A stretch of 64,000 nt of DNA. Source: Calothrix anomala FACHB-343 (GTDB lineage Bacteria; Cyanobacteriota; Cyanobacteriia; Cyanobacteriales; Nostocaceae). Position 1 is the first letter of the stretch. Every line of letters starts with the position of its first letter. A program made the translations under genes and the position numbers. Under the pieces are notes generated by a model. It worked only from the letters and a program-made list of their open reading frames with translations. It had not been told where the DNA came from and searched no databases. The stretch lies in contig NZ_JACJQG010000016.1 in NCBI RefSeq assembly GCF_014696435.1, forward strand, positions 89,714 to 153,713. The letters run 5' to 3'. Positions 18,329-27,437 of the stretch are shown here, piece by piece.

Positions 18329-19048
18329 TCAGTCCTCGATTGCTTCAACACCAAGTTGCTTCAGTCGCTCAAGGTTATTCTTCATGGTCAGGATCGCTTC
18401 TGGAGAGTGCCCCTGCCAATCCATGACCTCGCCCATAACCCGCAGTGGCTCCCGCGAGCGGTATGACTTCGTCGGATTACCTGGGAATTTCTTGTCCGTC
18501 ACATTGGGGTCATCCTCGATCTGCCCGATCGGTTCCACGATGTAGATTCTGCCGCGTCCCTCGCCAAGAGCTAGTTCAGCCCCCCAGGTTGCTGCATCCA
18601 AAGTGGCAGCCAAATAAACGTAGCTCGCCTTCTTCCTCTGACCGTAGTTAGAGTAATAACCGGGTTCGATTAGGTCTCCTGGCTTCAAGTCTGCCCTTGT
18701 ACCATGATAAAGAGTCCACTCCGTGACCACTCCCGTGACTCGCAACGGCTCGCGGGAGCGGTATGACATCGACAGATGCTTCGGAAACTTCTGCTCGGTG
18801 AGTTCGGGGGCATTTTCAATCTGACCGAGCGGCTCTACGATGTAGACTTTGCCGTGACCAGATCCCTTTGCTAGCTCTGCCTCCCAGATAGCCGCATCCA
18901 GGTTAGGGGTTAGGTAGACATAGGTTGCCATCCTATCCCGCTCATCCACATCCGGGGGATTGCAGGACTCGATCAGGTCTCCTAGCTTCAGGTCTGCCTT
19001 TGTACCGTGGTAGAACTGCTGCTTCCTCAGATCGTTGATCGCTGCCAT
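18329..19048 (-). CDS. arr: Tandem-domain rifampin ADP-ribosyltransferase-like protein (Arr)
   Basis: Arr enzymes inactivate rifamycins by transferring ADP-ribose from NAD+ to the C23 hydroxyl. I start at the ATG at 19048, preceded by AAAAGGAG 8-9 bp upstream, giving 239 residues; a longer frame exists but lacks this site. Usual Arr proteins are about 140 residues with one domain; this one has two in tandem, offset by about 100 residues. Domain 2 (113-239) is a complete Arr: H115 (LYHGTRADLKPG), Y143/Y145 (SYVYLAATLDAA), E178-D-D-P, and the usual WQGHSP...LERLKQLG tail. Domain 1 (11-111) keeps H14 and Y43/Y45 but has E-N-A-P in place of E-D-D-P, and so probably lacks the catalytic Asp. The higher GC content and Arr's scattered occurrence suggest transfer. 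Confidence 0.9.
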   Translation of the reverse strand: MAAINDLRKQQFYHGTKADLKLGDLIESCNPPDVDERDRMATYVYLTPNLDAAIWEAELAKGSGHGKVYIVEPLGQIENAPELTEQKFPKHLSMSYRSREPLRVTGVVTEWTLYHGTRADLKPGDLIEPGYYSNYGQRKKASYVYLAATLDAATWGAELALGEGRGRIYIVEPIGQIEDDPNVTDKKFPGNPTKSYRSREPLRVMGEVMDWQGHSPEAILTMKNNLERLKQLGVEAIED

Positions 19049-19152
19049 CGGCTTGCTCCTTTTACTGTTCGACTGCATTGAAATCACGGGATAGTTATAA
19101 CTGTCCCTGACGACTAATACATCTTTCCAATAGCCGAGCTATCATCTAAAAA

Positions 19153-20355
19153 TCATAAAAATCGAAACCACCAAGATTTATTTTTGACCTTGTACTTGGC
19201 ATACCAATTACATATTAGATAAAGAATAAAAACTATGACAATCCATACCAGATAAACATACTGTAAATCATATCCATAATTTTCTGGCATGGCTCTAGAT
19301 GATAGATAGGGCAAAGTTATTGCCTTAAACCCATATTTAGGTAAGGCTAGCAAAATGGCAGAAAAATGTATCAACCAAAGATGAATAATGTAAAAGAATA
19401 ATGGCACCCTCCCCAAAACAATCAGAGGTTTGAGAAATGATAAATTTTGCTTTTCAAATATATAAAGTAGTAAAAAAGCTATCCCCAGTGTAATTAATAA
19501 ATAAGCTAATGATGGGGGATATTTATTACAATTGATAAATGATAATATGGTTTTCAAAAATGTAGATTGAACTAACCAAGGTTGTGGATCGCCATAAATA
19601 TTTATCCCTCTGATAACTACAAAGCTAAAAATTAAACCCCAACCCAAATTTTGTAACCAACGGAGACGTTGAGTCTTTGGTTTAGTCATCACATATCCAA
19701 AGGCATAGCCACATACCATTACTCCAACCCAAGGGATAAGTGGATAAACCAAGAAAAAGCGAATTCCTGATGTCGATATAAACATTGTCCGCTCGTGAAG
19801 AAATGACCAAATCCAGCCAAAATTTCCTAGTTGTTTAGCTTGCACACTATCAAGCAAATTATGTCCAATAATCAGTAGGACTCCAAATATAGCTATATTT
19901 CTCATGGGGAACTGGATTAGTAGGGCTAAAACAACCATAGACCAGCCAATTGCCCATAGTACTCCTGCCATAAAAATACCAGGAGAAAATGTCCATGCCA
20001 AACTAACTATACTTAATTCCAAAAATATTAGCCAAAATCCCCTTATCAATAAAAAATGAGCTAGCTCTTGCTTTGTTTTTCCTCTTTTTAAGGAAAGATA
20101 AGCAGCCACACCTGCAAGGAAAATAAATGAAGGGGCACATAAATGGGTAATCCATCTCGTCAAAAATAGAAGAATATTTGATTTTTCTATATCTAACGCA
20201 TCAAAACGAACATTAGAAAAAAAATCTCTGGTATGATCTAATGTCATCAAAACCATCACCAAACCACGTAGTAAATCTATTGATACGAGGCGTTTAGTTC
20301 TGAGTTGAGCGTCATTTTTATGGTCGTTATTAGAAGCATTTGAATATATATCCAT
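19153..20355 (-). CDS. Multi-pass membrane protein of the HGSNAT / DUF1624 acyltransferase family
   Basis: A 400-residue protein with about ten hydrophobic segments. The N-terminal part carries the family signature RLVSIDLLRGLVMVLMTLDHTRDFF (about 22-46, with conserved Arg and Asp-His), as in heparan-alpha-glucosaminide N-acetyltransferase-like proteins and bacterial DUF1624/YeiB relatives. These are thought to move an acetyl group across a membrane to a sugar or other acceptor, but the substrate here is unknown. A polar N-terminal tail of about 20 residues precedes helix 1. It is downstream of the Arr gene's start on the same strand (105 bp apart in the order HGSNAT then Arr), so the two could share a transcript. 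Confidence 0.8.
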   Translation of the reverse strand: MDIYSNASNNDHKNDAQLRTKRLVSIDLLRGLVMVLMTLDHTRDFFSNVRFDALDIEKSNILLFLTRWITHLCAPSFIFLAGVAAYLSLKRGKTKQELAHFLLIRGFWLIFLELSIVSLAWTFSPGIFMAGVLWAIGWSMVVLALLIQFPMRNIAIFGVLLIIGHNLLDSVQAKQLGNFGWIWSFLHERTMFISTSGIRFFLVYPLIPWVGVMVCGYAFGYVMTKPKTQRLRWLQNLGWGLIFSFVVIRGINIYGDPQPWLVQSTFLKTILSFINCNKYPPSLAYLLITLGIAFLLLYIFEKQNLSFLKPLIVLGRVPLFFYIIHLWLIHFSAILLALPKYGFKAITLPYLSSRAMPENYGYDLQYVYLVWIVIVFILYLICNWYAKYKVKNKSWWFRFL

Positions 20356-21044
20356 AATTACAACTTACTCTGAGAGCCAATTAGCCTAATTTCTTTTACC
20401 CTGAAGATGCGCCAGTGCGTGGAATGCTAACTAGTGATTAGACAGAATTTTTCTGGATATGGTTTTTTGTATGTCCCCTCGGAAAGGTTAAATTTATGCC
20501 TTCTGTAGAATCAACGCAACTACCGACGGCATTTATGCAAATTTATAAATAAGTTATATTTCTTTACTTAATGTCAGGAATCGCTATGCCAAAGAAGATT
20601 TTTTAAGCTTAGGAATCTGCATCTGCTGCAACCGCACAAGAATGTTGCGCAGTAATGGCTATTGAAATCCTTGCCAATCAAGCTTTTGAGCAGGCTAATC
20701 AATGGGATAATGATTTATGAGGAAATACGTAAGTATTTAAATATGATTTATAAAACTTGTTTTTAGTCTATATATTATGCAAAGTATATAATATTAACCT
20801 CAAAATTCAATTAATATGAGTATTTAAACATACATTTACATATTCAGTGTTTTTTAACGTATGATTCCGAATTCCTATATAGCTTTTTAAACACAATAAA
20901 AAAGCTATATTTTTGGCGGGAATAATTTATTTTTGATTGTTATTTGATTTATTTACGATAGTTCTGAATTGCTTATGAGTGTAGTTTATTTATGTTACTT
21001 CTTGAAGTGCGGAATGTGGGATTATATGAATTATCCCATGCCCT
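20356..21044. other. AT-rich intergenic region, no convincing gene
   Basis: Nearly 700 bp of low-GC sequence between the membrane protein gene and the small gene at 21107-21262. A short ATG frame at 20658-20720 (about 20 residues, rich in Gln and Asn) has no supporting features and could be debris of an older gene. Nothing else stands out. Confidence 0.4.
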
Positions 21045-21073
21045 ATAAAAAACAAAACCCGCAGATGCGGGTT
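21045..21073 (-). terminator. Rho-independent terminator of the small gene at 21107-21262
   Basis: On the minus strand, AACCCGCA-TC-TGCGGGTT is followed by TTGTTTTTTA, an 8-bp stem with a T-rich tail, 33 bp past the small gene's stop. Confidence 0.8.
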
Positions 21074-21106
21074 GGTATACAGAAACTATACAAATAAAAG
21101 CTTGAT

Positions 21107-21262
21107 TTAGCCAAAGTAGCGCATTTCCGCTTCTAATTGCCGAACTAGATTTTCATCACCTTTGGATCTAGCTACTTGCAAGCGGCGCTCAATATCGCGT
21201 TGAATATTTTGTTTGTGTGCTTCTTTGGCTCTGTTAGCAGCTTGTAGTCTATTTGTATTCAT
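21107..21262 (-). CDS. Small conserved cyanobacterial protein (51 residues)
   Basis: A 51-residue frame starting with ATG at 21262 (MNTNRLQAANRAKEAH) and ending EAEMRYFG. It is highly charged and predicted to be all-helical, with the core ERRLQVARSKGDENLVRQLEAE. It resembles small conserved cyanobacterial proteins of unknown function, from memory of the family's general look. The strong terminator directly downstream (21045-21073) supports a real gene. No function can be given. Confidence 0.7.
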   Translation of the reverse strand: MNTNRLQAANRAKEAHKQNIQRDIERRLQVARSKGDENLVRQLEAEMRYFG

Positions 21263-21380
21263 AATGATTACCTGGTTAAGTTTTCATTCTTTTATTTCGT
21301 TTCCCTAATATAGCACAAATTTCGTAGCGTTTGTTACAGAAATAATTACTTTTTTGCATGTGTATAGATATACGTCTACC

Positions 21381-22223
21381 ATGACCATAGATCGAGCAAT
21401 CATCTCTGATGCATCTTCACCGCAGCAACAAAAATTACCACAACCCGGTATTGTGACGTTATTGAGCGATTTTGGCGATCGCGATATTTATGTAGGAGTA
21501 ATGAAAGGTGCGATCGCGCAAATCAACCCCAACCTCAAAGTTATCGATTTAACCCACCAAATTCCGCCGCAAAATATTGCTGCTGCTAGGTTTTGTTTAA
21601 TGAATGCTTATCCTTATTTTCCTGTAGGGACAGTACATATAGCGGTGGTAGATCCGGGTGTGGGCAGTAGTCGTAGAGCGATCGCAATACAATGTGCTAT
21701 GGGATTTTTAGTAGGGCCGGATAATGGGCTATTTAGTGGCGTACTCAGTCAAAATATAGCGATCGCAGCCGTTGAGTTAACAAATTTTAACTATTGGCGC
21801 AATTCCCAACCAAGTAACACATTTCACGGGAGAGATATTTTTGCGCCGGTGGGAGCTAATTTAGCTAATGGTGTACCAATTCAAGAATTAGGAACAGCTA
21901 TCGATCCCGCAACCTTGGTACAGCTTAATATTGGTGAATGTCAGCAAACAGCCAGTGGTTTCTTGGGTAATATTCAATATATTGACCACTTTGGTAACTT
22001 AGTGAGTAACATTCCGGGGAGTTACGTTCAAGGTAAAAGCTGGTATGTGCAAGTGAGGGATCTGACTATTCCTGGTGGTGAAACATATAGTAATGTGGGG
22101 ATAGGAGAAGCGATCGCTTTAGTTGAGAGTAATGGCTGGGTAGAAATCGCCATTAATAACGGAAACGCACATTTACAATTACAGATAAACTTGCAAGATA
22201 GTCTAGAAGTCATTAATTATTAG
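21381..22223 (+). CDS. SAM hydrolase / DUF62-family protein (S-adenosyl-L-methionine hydroxide adenosyltransferase)
   Basis: Members of this family split S-adenosylmethionine to adenosine and methionine using water; a few relatives are fluorinases or chlorinases. I choose the ATG at 21381 (MTIDRAIIS, 280 residues) over the TTG at 21354. N-terminal domain motifs are LLSDFGDRDIYVGVMKGAI, DLTHQIPPQNI, VVDPGVGSSRR and GPDNGLFSG; the C-terminal beta domain has QYIDHFGNLVSN. These fit the hydrolase type. It is followed after 36 bp by a DUF2301 gene and then a DUF218 gene, a likely operon. Confidence 0.9.
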   Translation: MTIDRAIISDASSPQQQKLPQPGIVTLLSDFGDRDIYVGVMKGAIAQINPNLKVIDLTHQIPPQNIAAARFCLMNAYPYFPVGTVHIAVVDPGVGSSRRAIAIQCAMGFLVGPDNGLFSGVLSQNIAIAAVELTNFNYWRNSQPSNTFHGRDIFAPVGANLANGVPIQELGTAIDPATLVQLNIGECQQTASGFLGNIQYIDHFGNLVSNIPGSYVQGKSWYVQVRDLTIPGGETYSNVGIGEAIALVESNGWVEIAINNGNAHLQLQINLQDSLEVINY

Positions 22224-22259
22224 ACTAGTTACTAGATACGCCATCCAAATTGATGAATT

Positions 22260-22916
22260 ATGACAACACAAACATTATCCACACCAACAGTTTATCAAGG
22301 TCAGTTTGGGGAATTTATAATTACTCAGAGCGATCGCATCGGTGTTATCGTCTACCGTGGGGGATTAATGGTAGCTGCACTGAGTTTTGCGATCGCTAGT
22401 GCTTTGGTATTATTTAACAATCAGCCGATTAATTACCAGATTCTCACCCTACTCTACGCTTGTTTTACTCTGGCGCTCGGCGTGAGTTTATTTACCATCC
22501 ATATATATATGGTAATGCTGCACCGATTGTTACAGGTTTTTTGGGCAATTGGGACTATTACATCAATAGCATTGGCATTATCTAGCCCTGAACCATTAGC
22601 TATTAATGTTTACAATCATCCCCTTACCTTATTCGGAATAGGTTTTACCTTTGTTGCACTTACAGGTATTTATTTCAAAGAAGCTTTTTGCTTTAATCGC
22701 CTAGAAACTAAATTCTTAACTTTTATCGTTCCATTATTGTTACTCGGTCATTTAGTAGGAATTTTACCAATTCAATGGGAACAAGTTATATTGGGAGCTT
22801 GGGCAAGTTTATTTTTAGTATTTGCTCTGCGGAAGACAGTACAAGCCATTCCTGCAGATATTGGAGATAAATCTGTCTTTGCTTATTTGAAACAACAAAG
22901 TGCAGCAAAAGTTTAA
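22260..22916 (+). CDS. DUF2301-family integral membrane protein
   Basis: A 218-residue protein with six or so hydrophobic helices after a polar N-terminal stretch (YQGQFGEFIITQSDRIGVIVYRGG). The layout and the R-x-G-V-I-V-Y-R-G-G start fit the DUF2301 membrane proteins of cyanobacteria and chloroplast-bearing relatives; function unknown. The stop codon overlaps the next start by one base (TAATG at 22914-22918), so the two proteins are probably translationally coupled. Confidence 0.82.
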   Translation: MTTQTLSTPTVYQGQFGEFIITQSDRIGVIVYRGGLMVAALSFAIASALVLFNNQPINYQILTLLYACFTLALGVSLFTIHIYMVMLHRLLQVFWAIGTITSIALALSSPEPLAINVYNHPLTLFGIGFTFVALTGIYFKEAFCFNRLETKFLTFIVPLLLLGHLVGILPIQWEQVILGAWASLFLVFALRKTVQAIPADIGDKSVFAYLKQQSAAKV

Positions 22917-23599
22917 TGCAGAAAATAAGAAATCGTCGGAGGCTAAAAATTCCGAAAATTTCCTTAATCAAACGCCAAGAAATCTGGACGCTAACGGCTC
23001 CGGGATGGATCATAGCGATCGCTATCATTGCTAATTGCGCAATCTTCACAATTAGTCATATCCATCCCTTTTTAGCTGTGAATTTTCCAGTAAAATCAGC
23101 AGAGATAATGGTGATAGAAGGATGGCTACCAGACTATGCGCTGCAAGAAGCTTTCGCTAAATTCCAAAGTGGTAATTATCGACAAATAATTACTACAGGA
23201 GGTACCTTAGAATTAGGAACTTATTTAGCAGAATATAAAACCTTTGCCGATTTATCAGCAGCCACTTTAAAAAAAATGGGTTTACCGCCTGATAAAGTGG
23301 TAGCTGTATCATCGCCAATGGTAATTAAGGATCGTAGTTATGCATCTGCGATGGAATTGCAGCATTGGCTATCGCAGTCACATTTACACCCAAAATCAAT
23401 TAATTTAGTATCTTTGGATGTGCATACTCGCAGGAGTTGGTTAGTATTTAAAAAAATCCTGTCTCCGCAAATTCAAGTAGGCGCGATCGCCACTAACACC
23501 CAAGAGTACGATCCGCAGCAATGGTGGTTTTATAGCCAAGGTGTACGGTCAGTTATTTATGAAACTATTGCTTATATTTATGCCATATTATTTAATTAA
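22916..23599 (+). CDS. YdcF/SanA-like DUF218 protein
   Basis: A 227-residue protein with a basic N-terminus, one membrane anchor (about 27-48), and then a soluble domain starting VKSAEIMVIEGWLPDYAL. The domain has the TTGG motif (about 93-96), E-Y-K-T-F-A, and the late R-R-S box, which fit the DUF218 (YdcF/ElyC/SanA) family of envelope proteins. Some members affect cell-wall lipid-carrier metabolism; the enzyme activity is unknown. Its start overlaps the DUF2301 stop by one base, so it is the third gene of a likely three-gene operon. Confidence 0.8.
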   Translation: MQKIRNRRRLKIPKISLIKRQEIWTLTAPGWIIAIAIIANCAIFTISHIHPFLAVNFPVKSAEIMVIEGWLPDYALQEAFAKFQSGNYRQIITTGGTLELGTYLAEYKTFADLSAATLKKMGLPPDKVVAVSSPMVIKDRSYASAMELQHWLSQSHLHPKSINLVSLDVHTRRSWLVFKKILSPQIQVGAIATNTQEYDPQQWWFYSQGVRSVIYETIAYIYAILFN

Positions 23600-23629
23600 T
23601 ATTTTTTCACTAAATTACTGAATATATTA

Positions 23630-23729
23630 TACCAATTTAAAAAGACAATCCTACAGATACACAACCCTTAACCCTTGTTCTGTCAGCATTCTTAATTTTG
23701 AATTTTGAATTTTGAATTTTGAATTGGTA
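23630..23729. repeat. MITE-like element with ACCAATT/AATTGGT ends, copy 1
   Basis: The element begins TACCAATT and ends AATTGGTA (terminal inverted repeat). Inside are GACAATCCTACAGATACACAACCC and then a run of TTTTGAA 7-mers. A second copy (23734-23817) follows directly in the same orientation, and a third is at 35588-35658. The pair sits between two convergent genes. Confidence 0.7.
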
Positions 23730-23733
23730 TTAC

Positions 23734-23817
23734 ACCAATTAAAAAAAATAATGCGACAGATACACAGCCCTAAACCTTTGATCTGTCTGCATTTTGAATT
23801 TTGAATTTTGAATTGGT
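23734..23817. repeat. MITE-like element with ACCAATT/AATTGGT ends, copy 2
   Basis: Tandem neighbour of copy 1: it starts ACCAATT, contains GCGACAGATACACAGCCC, then TTTTGAA repeats, and ends AATTGGT. It adjoins the stop codon of the solute-binding protein gene. The internal GCGACAGATA block is also found inside the composite repeat at 48381. Confidence 0.7.
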
Positions 23818-23818
23818 A

Positions 23819-24970
23819 TTACTCAATTTTAATTAAATTAAATAAGGTTTCATACTGCTTATTTGCTTCGGAAGATAAGGGAAGTAAAAATTCGCTTTTA
23901 GCCAAAACTTCTCGATTATTGACTAACAAGTTTCTCAAGGGTTCAGGAAATTCAGCAGCGACAATGTTGGGAGCAATAGGCGAATTAGTTTTACTGAGTA
24001 CAGAAATATCTTTAGCGATCGCACTTTGCAAACAAAAATCCATCCATTGATTAGCTAAAGCTTCTTTCTCTGAACCTTGAGGACGTACCCACAAATCAGC
24101 CCAGATTGCTGTTCCTGATTTGGGAATTACGACGCTGAGGTGGGGATATCGCGACAACAAGGGAATGATATCATCAGACCAGCCAACAGCCAGCCAAGTA
24201 TCCTCAATAATTAACGGTTCTAGATAGGTAGTAGAGTTATAGAACTTGACTTGTTGATTTAAAGCGCGTAGTTCTGATTCTAAATTTGGTACCTTATCGA
24301 TATTCTCTGTATTGTAGGAATTACCTAATTTCTTTAACACCAAACCTATAACTTCTCTGGGGTGGTTGAGGAGAGAAATTCGCGATCGCAATTCACTACG
24401 CCACAAATCACTCCAATCTGTTGGTGTCCATCCTAAATCTTGAAACTTTTCTCGGTTGTAAACTATTACCGTACTACCCCAACGGTAAGGAACCGCCCAA
24501 ACTTTTCCTTGAGGATCGGGATTACCTTGCTCATTGCGGGTTACCAGCTGCTTCCATTGCGCATCTAAAGCTGACCAATTTTTAATTTGCGCTGTATTCA
24601 ATGGTTGAATTAGCTTTTGCTCAATTGCTGCTTTTAGCCAATAATCACCCAATGTTACCACATCAGCTATTGGAGTTTTTTCTGCTTTGATCCAAGGGAT
24701 ATAGCGAGTCCATCCTTGCTCATCCTGAGATTTGGGCTTTTGCTGCCAAGTTTGTAATTGTTTAAATAAATCTTGTATTTGCGCTACAGGAGAAAATTTT
24801 AACTGCTCCTGAGATTTTAACGCTTTCTGAAATTTATTAACTACCTGACCAGGTATAGAACCATTTAATAGCTGTACTTTTAGTTGCGTCTGGTTGTTAG
24901 CGCCACAGCCAATCAAAAGTTGTGAAAGCGCCAATGTACCTGTACCTAATATAAAGGAGCGTCGATCCAT
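23819..24970 (-). CDS. Periplasmic solute-binding lipoprotein (spermidine/putrescine-binding-like)
   Basis: A 383-residue protein with a Tat-like/lipoprotein signal (MDRRSFILG..., lipobox LLIGC with Cys at 22), so probably anchored outside the inner membrane. The mature part follows the PotD-like/ABC-type solute-binding layout: ADVVTLGDYWLKAAIEQKLIQPLN, VWAVPYRWGSTVIVYN, W-S-D-L-W, and a late W-x-D-L-W-V motif. Such proteins deliver polyamines or similar compounds to an ABC importer, but no permease or ATPase gene is next to it, so ligand and partner are unknown. Only the two MITE-like repeats lie between its end and the DUF218 gene. Confidence 0.82.
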   Translation of the reverse strand: MDRRSFILGTGTLALSQLLIGCGANNQTQLKVQLLNGSIPGQVVNKFQKALKSQEQLKFSPVAQIQDLFKQLQTWQQKPKSQDEQGWTRYIPWIKAEKTPIADVVTLGDYWLKAAIEQKLIQPLNTAQIKNWSALDAQWKQLVTRNEQGNPDPQGKVWAVPYRWGSTVIVYNREKFQDLGWTPTDWSDLWRSELRSRISLLNHPREVIGLVLKKLGNSYNTENIDKVPNLESELRALNQQVKFYNSTTYLEPLIIEDTWLAVGWSDDIIPLLSRYPHLSVVIPKSGTAIWADLWVRPQGSEKEALANQWMDFCLQSAIAKDISVLSKTNSPIAPNIVAAEFPEPLRNLLVNNREVLAKSEFLLPLSSEANKQYETLFNLIKIE

Positions 24971-25872
24971 TGAATTTAAACATAAAATTCCATATTATAA
25001 CTCTCTTTTGCCTGTTAGTAGCATAATGGCTTGGGGACTAGGGGCGCTTGGACTGTTTTCCAACCCTAATATTAGACTTAGGAAATTGGGCATGGGAAAG
25101 AGTTAATTATTAGTTAAATTATCATAATTTAAACTGTATCTACTTTAAAAACTCTAAATTTTGCCGATTAGCTTTTATTTCTACAATTTACACTATTCCC
25201 TTGTCAAAAACTCTAATGTTCAAGGTGAATAAGTTTTAACTTAACGATCCTCAATGCAATTCTTCTAGTTTTATCTTGCTTATGGTAGATGATAAGTGTC
25301 TCCTATCTTAATTTAATTATTCAAGAAATTATTCCCTATCCTAAAATAAATTCTGCTTTTTAATTTGCAGTTTTGAATCAGTAATTTAATTATTTATAGC
25401 TGTATCCGTTACTTTTATGAGTTTTGGACTAGCAATTTTTTTAGTTACCTACATCACTCAATTCTTAATTATTTCTTCGGTTTTTAAGTAAATGGTCGTA
25501 GTTCCGTAATCACAACTAGAGATAGCCATCTATAGATAACAGGTGCAACAGAATTATTGGTAACAGGCTCATGTTTATCGTTTAGAGAAGATAGCTGAAA
25601 CAGCCAGGATGACGCAAATTAGCGGTGAAAAAGCAAAAAAGCTGCAAAGATAGCCAAAATAATTCCATTTATTCAAAGGTAATAGCAATTCGCTTCATAT
25701 TTCTTAATATAGTTGTAAAATTTCCTGTCAAAAATATTGAGTTATGTTTATAAGTAATGAAATTAATGTCACATTCCTACAGTGCGTGGGAAAAATTAAA
25801 TAATTCATAAGTATGTTTAAGGTTGCCAGTAAATTGAATAACATAGAGAAAATATGCGGATTAGGGTATTAA
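24971..25872. other. AT-rich intergenic region
   Basis: About 900 bp with little structure. At 25417-25491 a short frame would encode a 24-residue hydrophobic peptide (MSFGLAIFLV...) of the size of a single-helix membrane protein. It has no clear ribosome binding site, matches no small photosystem subunit I recall, and is not called as a gene. The region before 25873 must hold the promoter of the coiled-coil gene. Confidence 0.35.
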
Positions 25873-26250
25873 ATGGAGCCATTACAAAAGCAGATCATGA
25901 CTCTGAGCTATAAACTGGATGCTCTCTGCCAAGTAATTGAGGAACTTGATAATAAAGTCTCTCAAACTTTGTCAGAATGCTCTTTAGCTAGAACCCAGGC
26001 CAGAGAAAGTTATTCAGAAAATAGCGAAGTCGTACATTACCATCAATTCAAAGCAAATATCAATTTCAATCCTGAGATGGAACACAAGGATGTGTTATCA
26101 GACGGGATTTATTCAGATATGAATCGTCAAGGGGGAGAAAGAACCCTGTCGCCAGAAATTCAAATTCAACGATTAACAGCACAATTAACCGCCGCCTACA
26201 ATCGCATCGCCGCCTTAGAAGAACAATTACTGCGGGAGAGAATTCACTAA
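25873..26250 (+). CDS. Hypothetical coiled-coil protein
   Basis: A 125-residue soluble protein. Residues 3-35 (LQKQIMTLSYKLDALCQVIEEL) and 93-123 (IQIQRLTAQLTAAYNRIAALEEQLL) have heptad patterns of coiled coils, joined by a polar middle segment with several His. I recognise no enzyme domain. The conserved-looking C-terminal coiled coil and a normal length for a small cyanobacterial structural or regulatory protein support a real gene. It is convergent with the CobT-like gene 52 bp away. Function unknown. Confidence 0.6.
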   Translation: MEPLQKQIMTLSYKLDALCQVIEELDNKVSQTLSECSLARTQARESYSENSEVVHYHQFKANINFNPEMEHKDVLSDGIYSDMNRQGGERTLSPEIQIQRLTAQLTAAYNRIAALEEQLLRERIH

Positions 26251-26302
26251 GTTTATTTATTGCCCAAGAGATTTACCTGAAATTTCTGAGTCTTGGCATC
26301 CG

Positions 26303-27436
26303 CTATTGGTGATTGAATCTGCTCAAACGCTCAATTTGTTTTTCAATGGCTTCCAAAAGTTGTGGTTGCTGCCAACCTAGACTAAGACTAGCAGCGATCG
26401 CAGCTCCTCCAGCGCCCATGCCTTCTTTCACAAAACCCTGCTCGTAAGCTTGGAGTTGGGGATAACGAGAATCAGCAAAACTCAGTTGAGTCGCTAGTAG
26501 GGGTGGAGCCTCTCCACCCCAAGAGTTGTTTGTTTGAGATAAATTCAGCGCTAATTCCACCGTACCGCCTGTAGGATCTTCGGCTACCCAGCGAGTTGTA
26601 CCCACAACAACCTCTGCTTGTTGCCAAGGTAAATTGTAGGTTTGAGCGATCGCTTTCATCAAGGCATAAACCGCCAACATTTGCGTCCCACCAGCCAGCA
26701 ACACACCACAGCGACGACTAGCCGCGATCGCTATTCCGGCAACTACTACCTGCATCGGATCGCCAACTGCGGCGACTAATTCTAAAGGATCGAGAGAATT
26801 TGCGTTTTCTTGCATCCTAGCTAAACCGGCTTGTACCACAGCCAATTTTTGTTCGTGGTTACAAATTGGATGGCTGCTGTTAACCTTCCCCGCAGCAGCT
26901 ACACCCAAACCCTGTAAAATTGCCAAAGCGGTAGTCGTACCGCCAACTACACATTCACCTAAAATTAAATAACTCTCCTGAAGATTCGCCGCCAACACCG
27001 CACCCCATTGCAAGCCTTGCTCTAGGAGGTGCTGGACTGTTTTTAGTTCCATCGCCGCACCTTGACTTAAACACCGAGCGGGAACTCCGCCCAAATCGAT
27101 TGTGGGTACAGCTGGGGGTTGGTGTAAGCCAGCATTAAATATATAAAGTGGAGTTGGTAACGCCTCAACCACAGCGCGGGAAATCAATACAGGTGAAGCA
27201 CCCGCAATTAAAGGTGGTAAAGGATACTTAGCTTGATGTTCTGCTCCGTAATATAAAAACTCAGCATCAGCACAAGCAGTAAACTTGCGGTCTTCTGGAG
27301 TCTTTCCCGCCGCCGAAATCCCTGGAATTAAGCCAGTTTCCGTAAAACCTAAAATACAAGCAAATACAGGTAAGCGATCGCGATACTTAGCAATCCAGGC
27401 TGCACCCTGGTCTATTTGAGTATAAATATTAATCAT
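26303..27436 (-). CDS. CobT-like nicotinate-nucleotide-dimethylbenzimidazole phosphoribosyltransferase family protein (TIGR00303 type)
   Basis: A 377-residue protein of the CobT-related family found in cyanobacteria and archaea, expected to activate the lower-ligand base for cobamide (pseudocobalamin in cyanobacteria) assembly. Visible motifs include ACILGFTETGLIPGISAAG, FTACADAEFL, FNAGLHQPP, GECVVGGTTTALAILQGLG, and the late LLAGGTQMLAVYAL and EGMGAGGAA boxes. It differs from classic enterobacterial CobT, so exact activity is less certain. Upstream is a GGTCAAT tandem repeat and then the DUF2232 gene. The other cobamide gene here, cobQ, is 21 kb away. Confidence 0.85.
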   Translation of the reverse strand: MINIYTQIDQGAAWIAKYRDRLPVFACILGFTETGLIPGISAAGKTPEDRKFTACADAEFLYYGAEHQAKYPLPPLIAGASPVLISRAVVEALPTPLYIFNAGLHQPPAVPTIDLGGVPARCLSQGAAMELKTVQHLLEQGLQWGAVLAANLQESYLILGECVVGGTTTALAILQGLGVAAAGKVNSSHPICNHEQKLAVVQAGLARMQENANSLDPLELVAAVGDPMQVVVAGIAIAASRRCGVLLAGGTQMLAVYALMKAIAQTYNLPWQQAEVVVGTTRWVAEDPTGGTVELALNLSQTNNSWGGEAPPLLATQLSFADSRYPQLQAYEQGFVKEGMGAGGAAIAASLSLGWQQPQLLEAIEKQIERLSRFNHQ

Positions 27437-27437
27437 A

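Noticed and set aside
25417-25491. 24-residue hydrophobic peptide as a small photosystem subunit
   Set aside because: It does not match any small photosystem or cytochrome b6f subunit I know, and has no convincing ribosome binding site.
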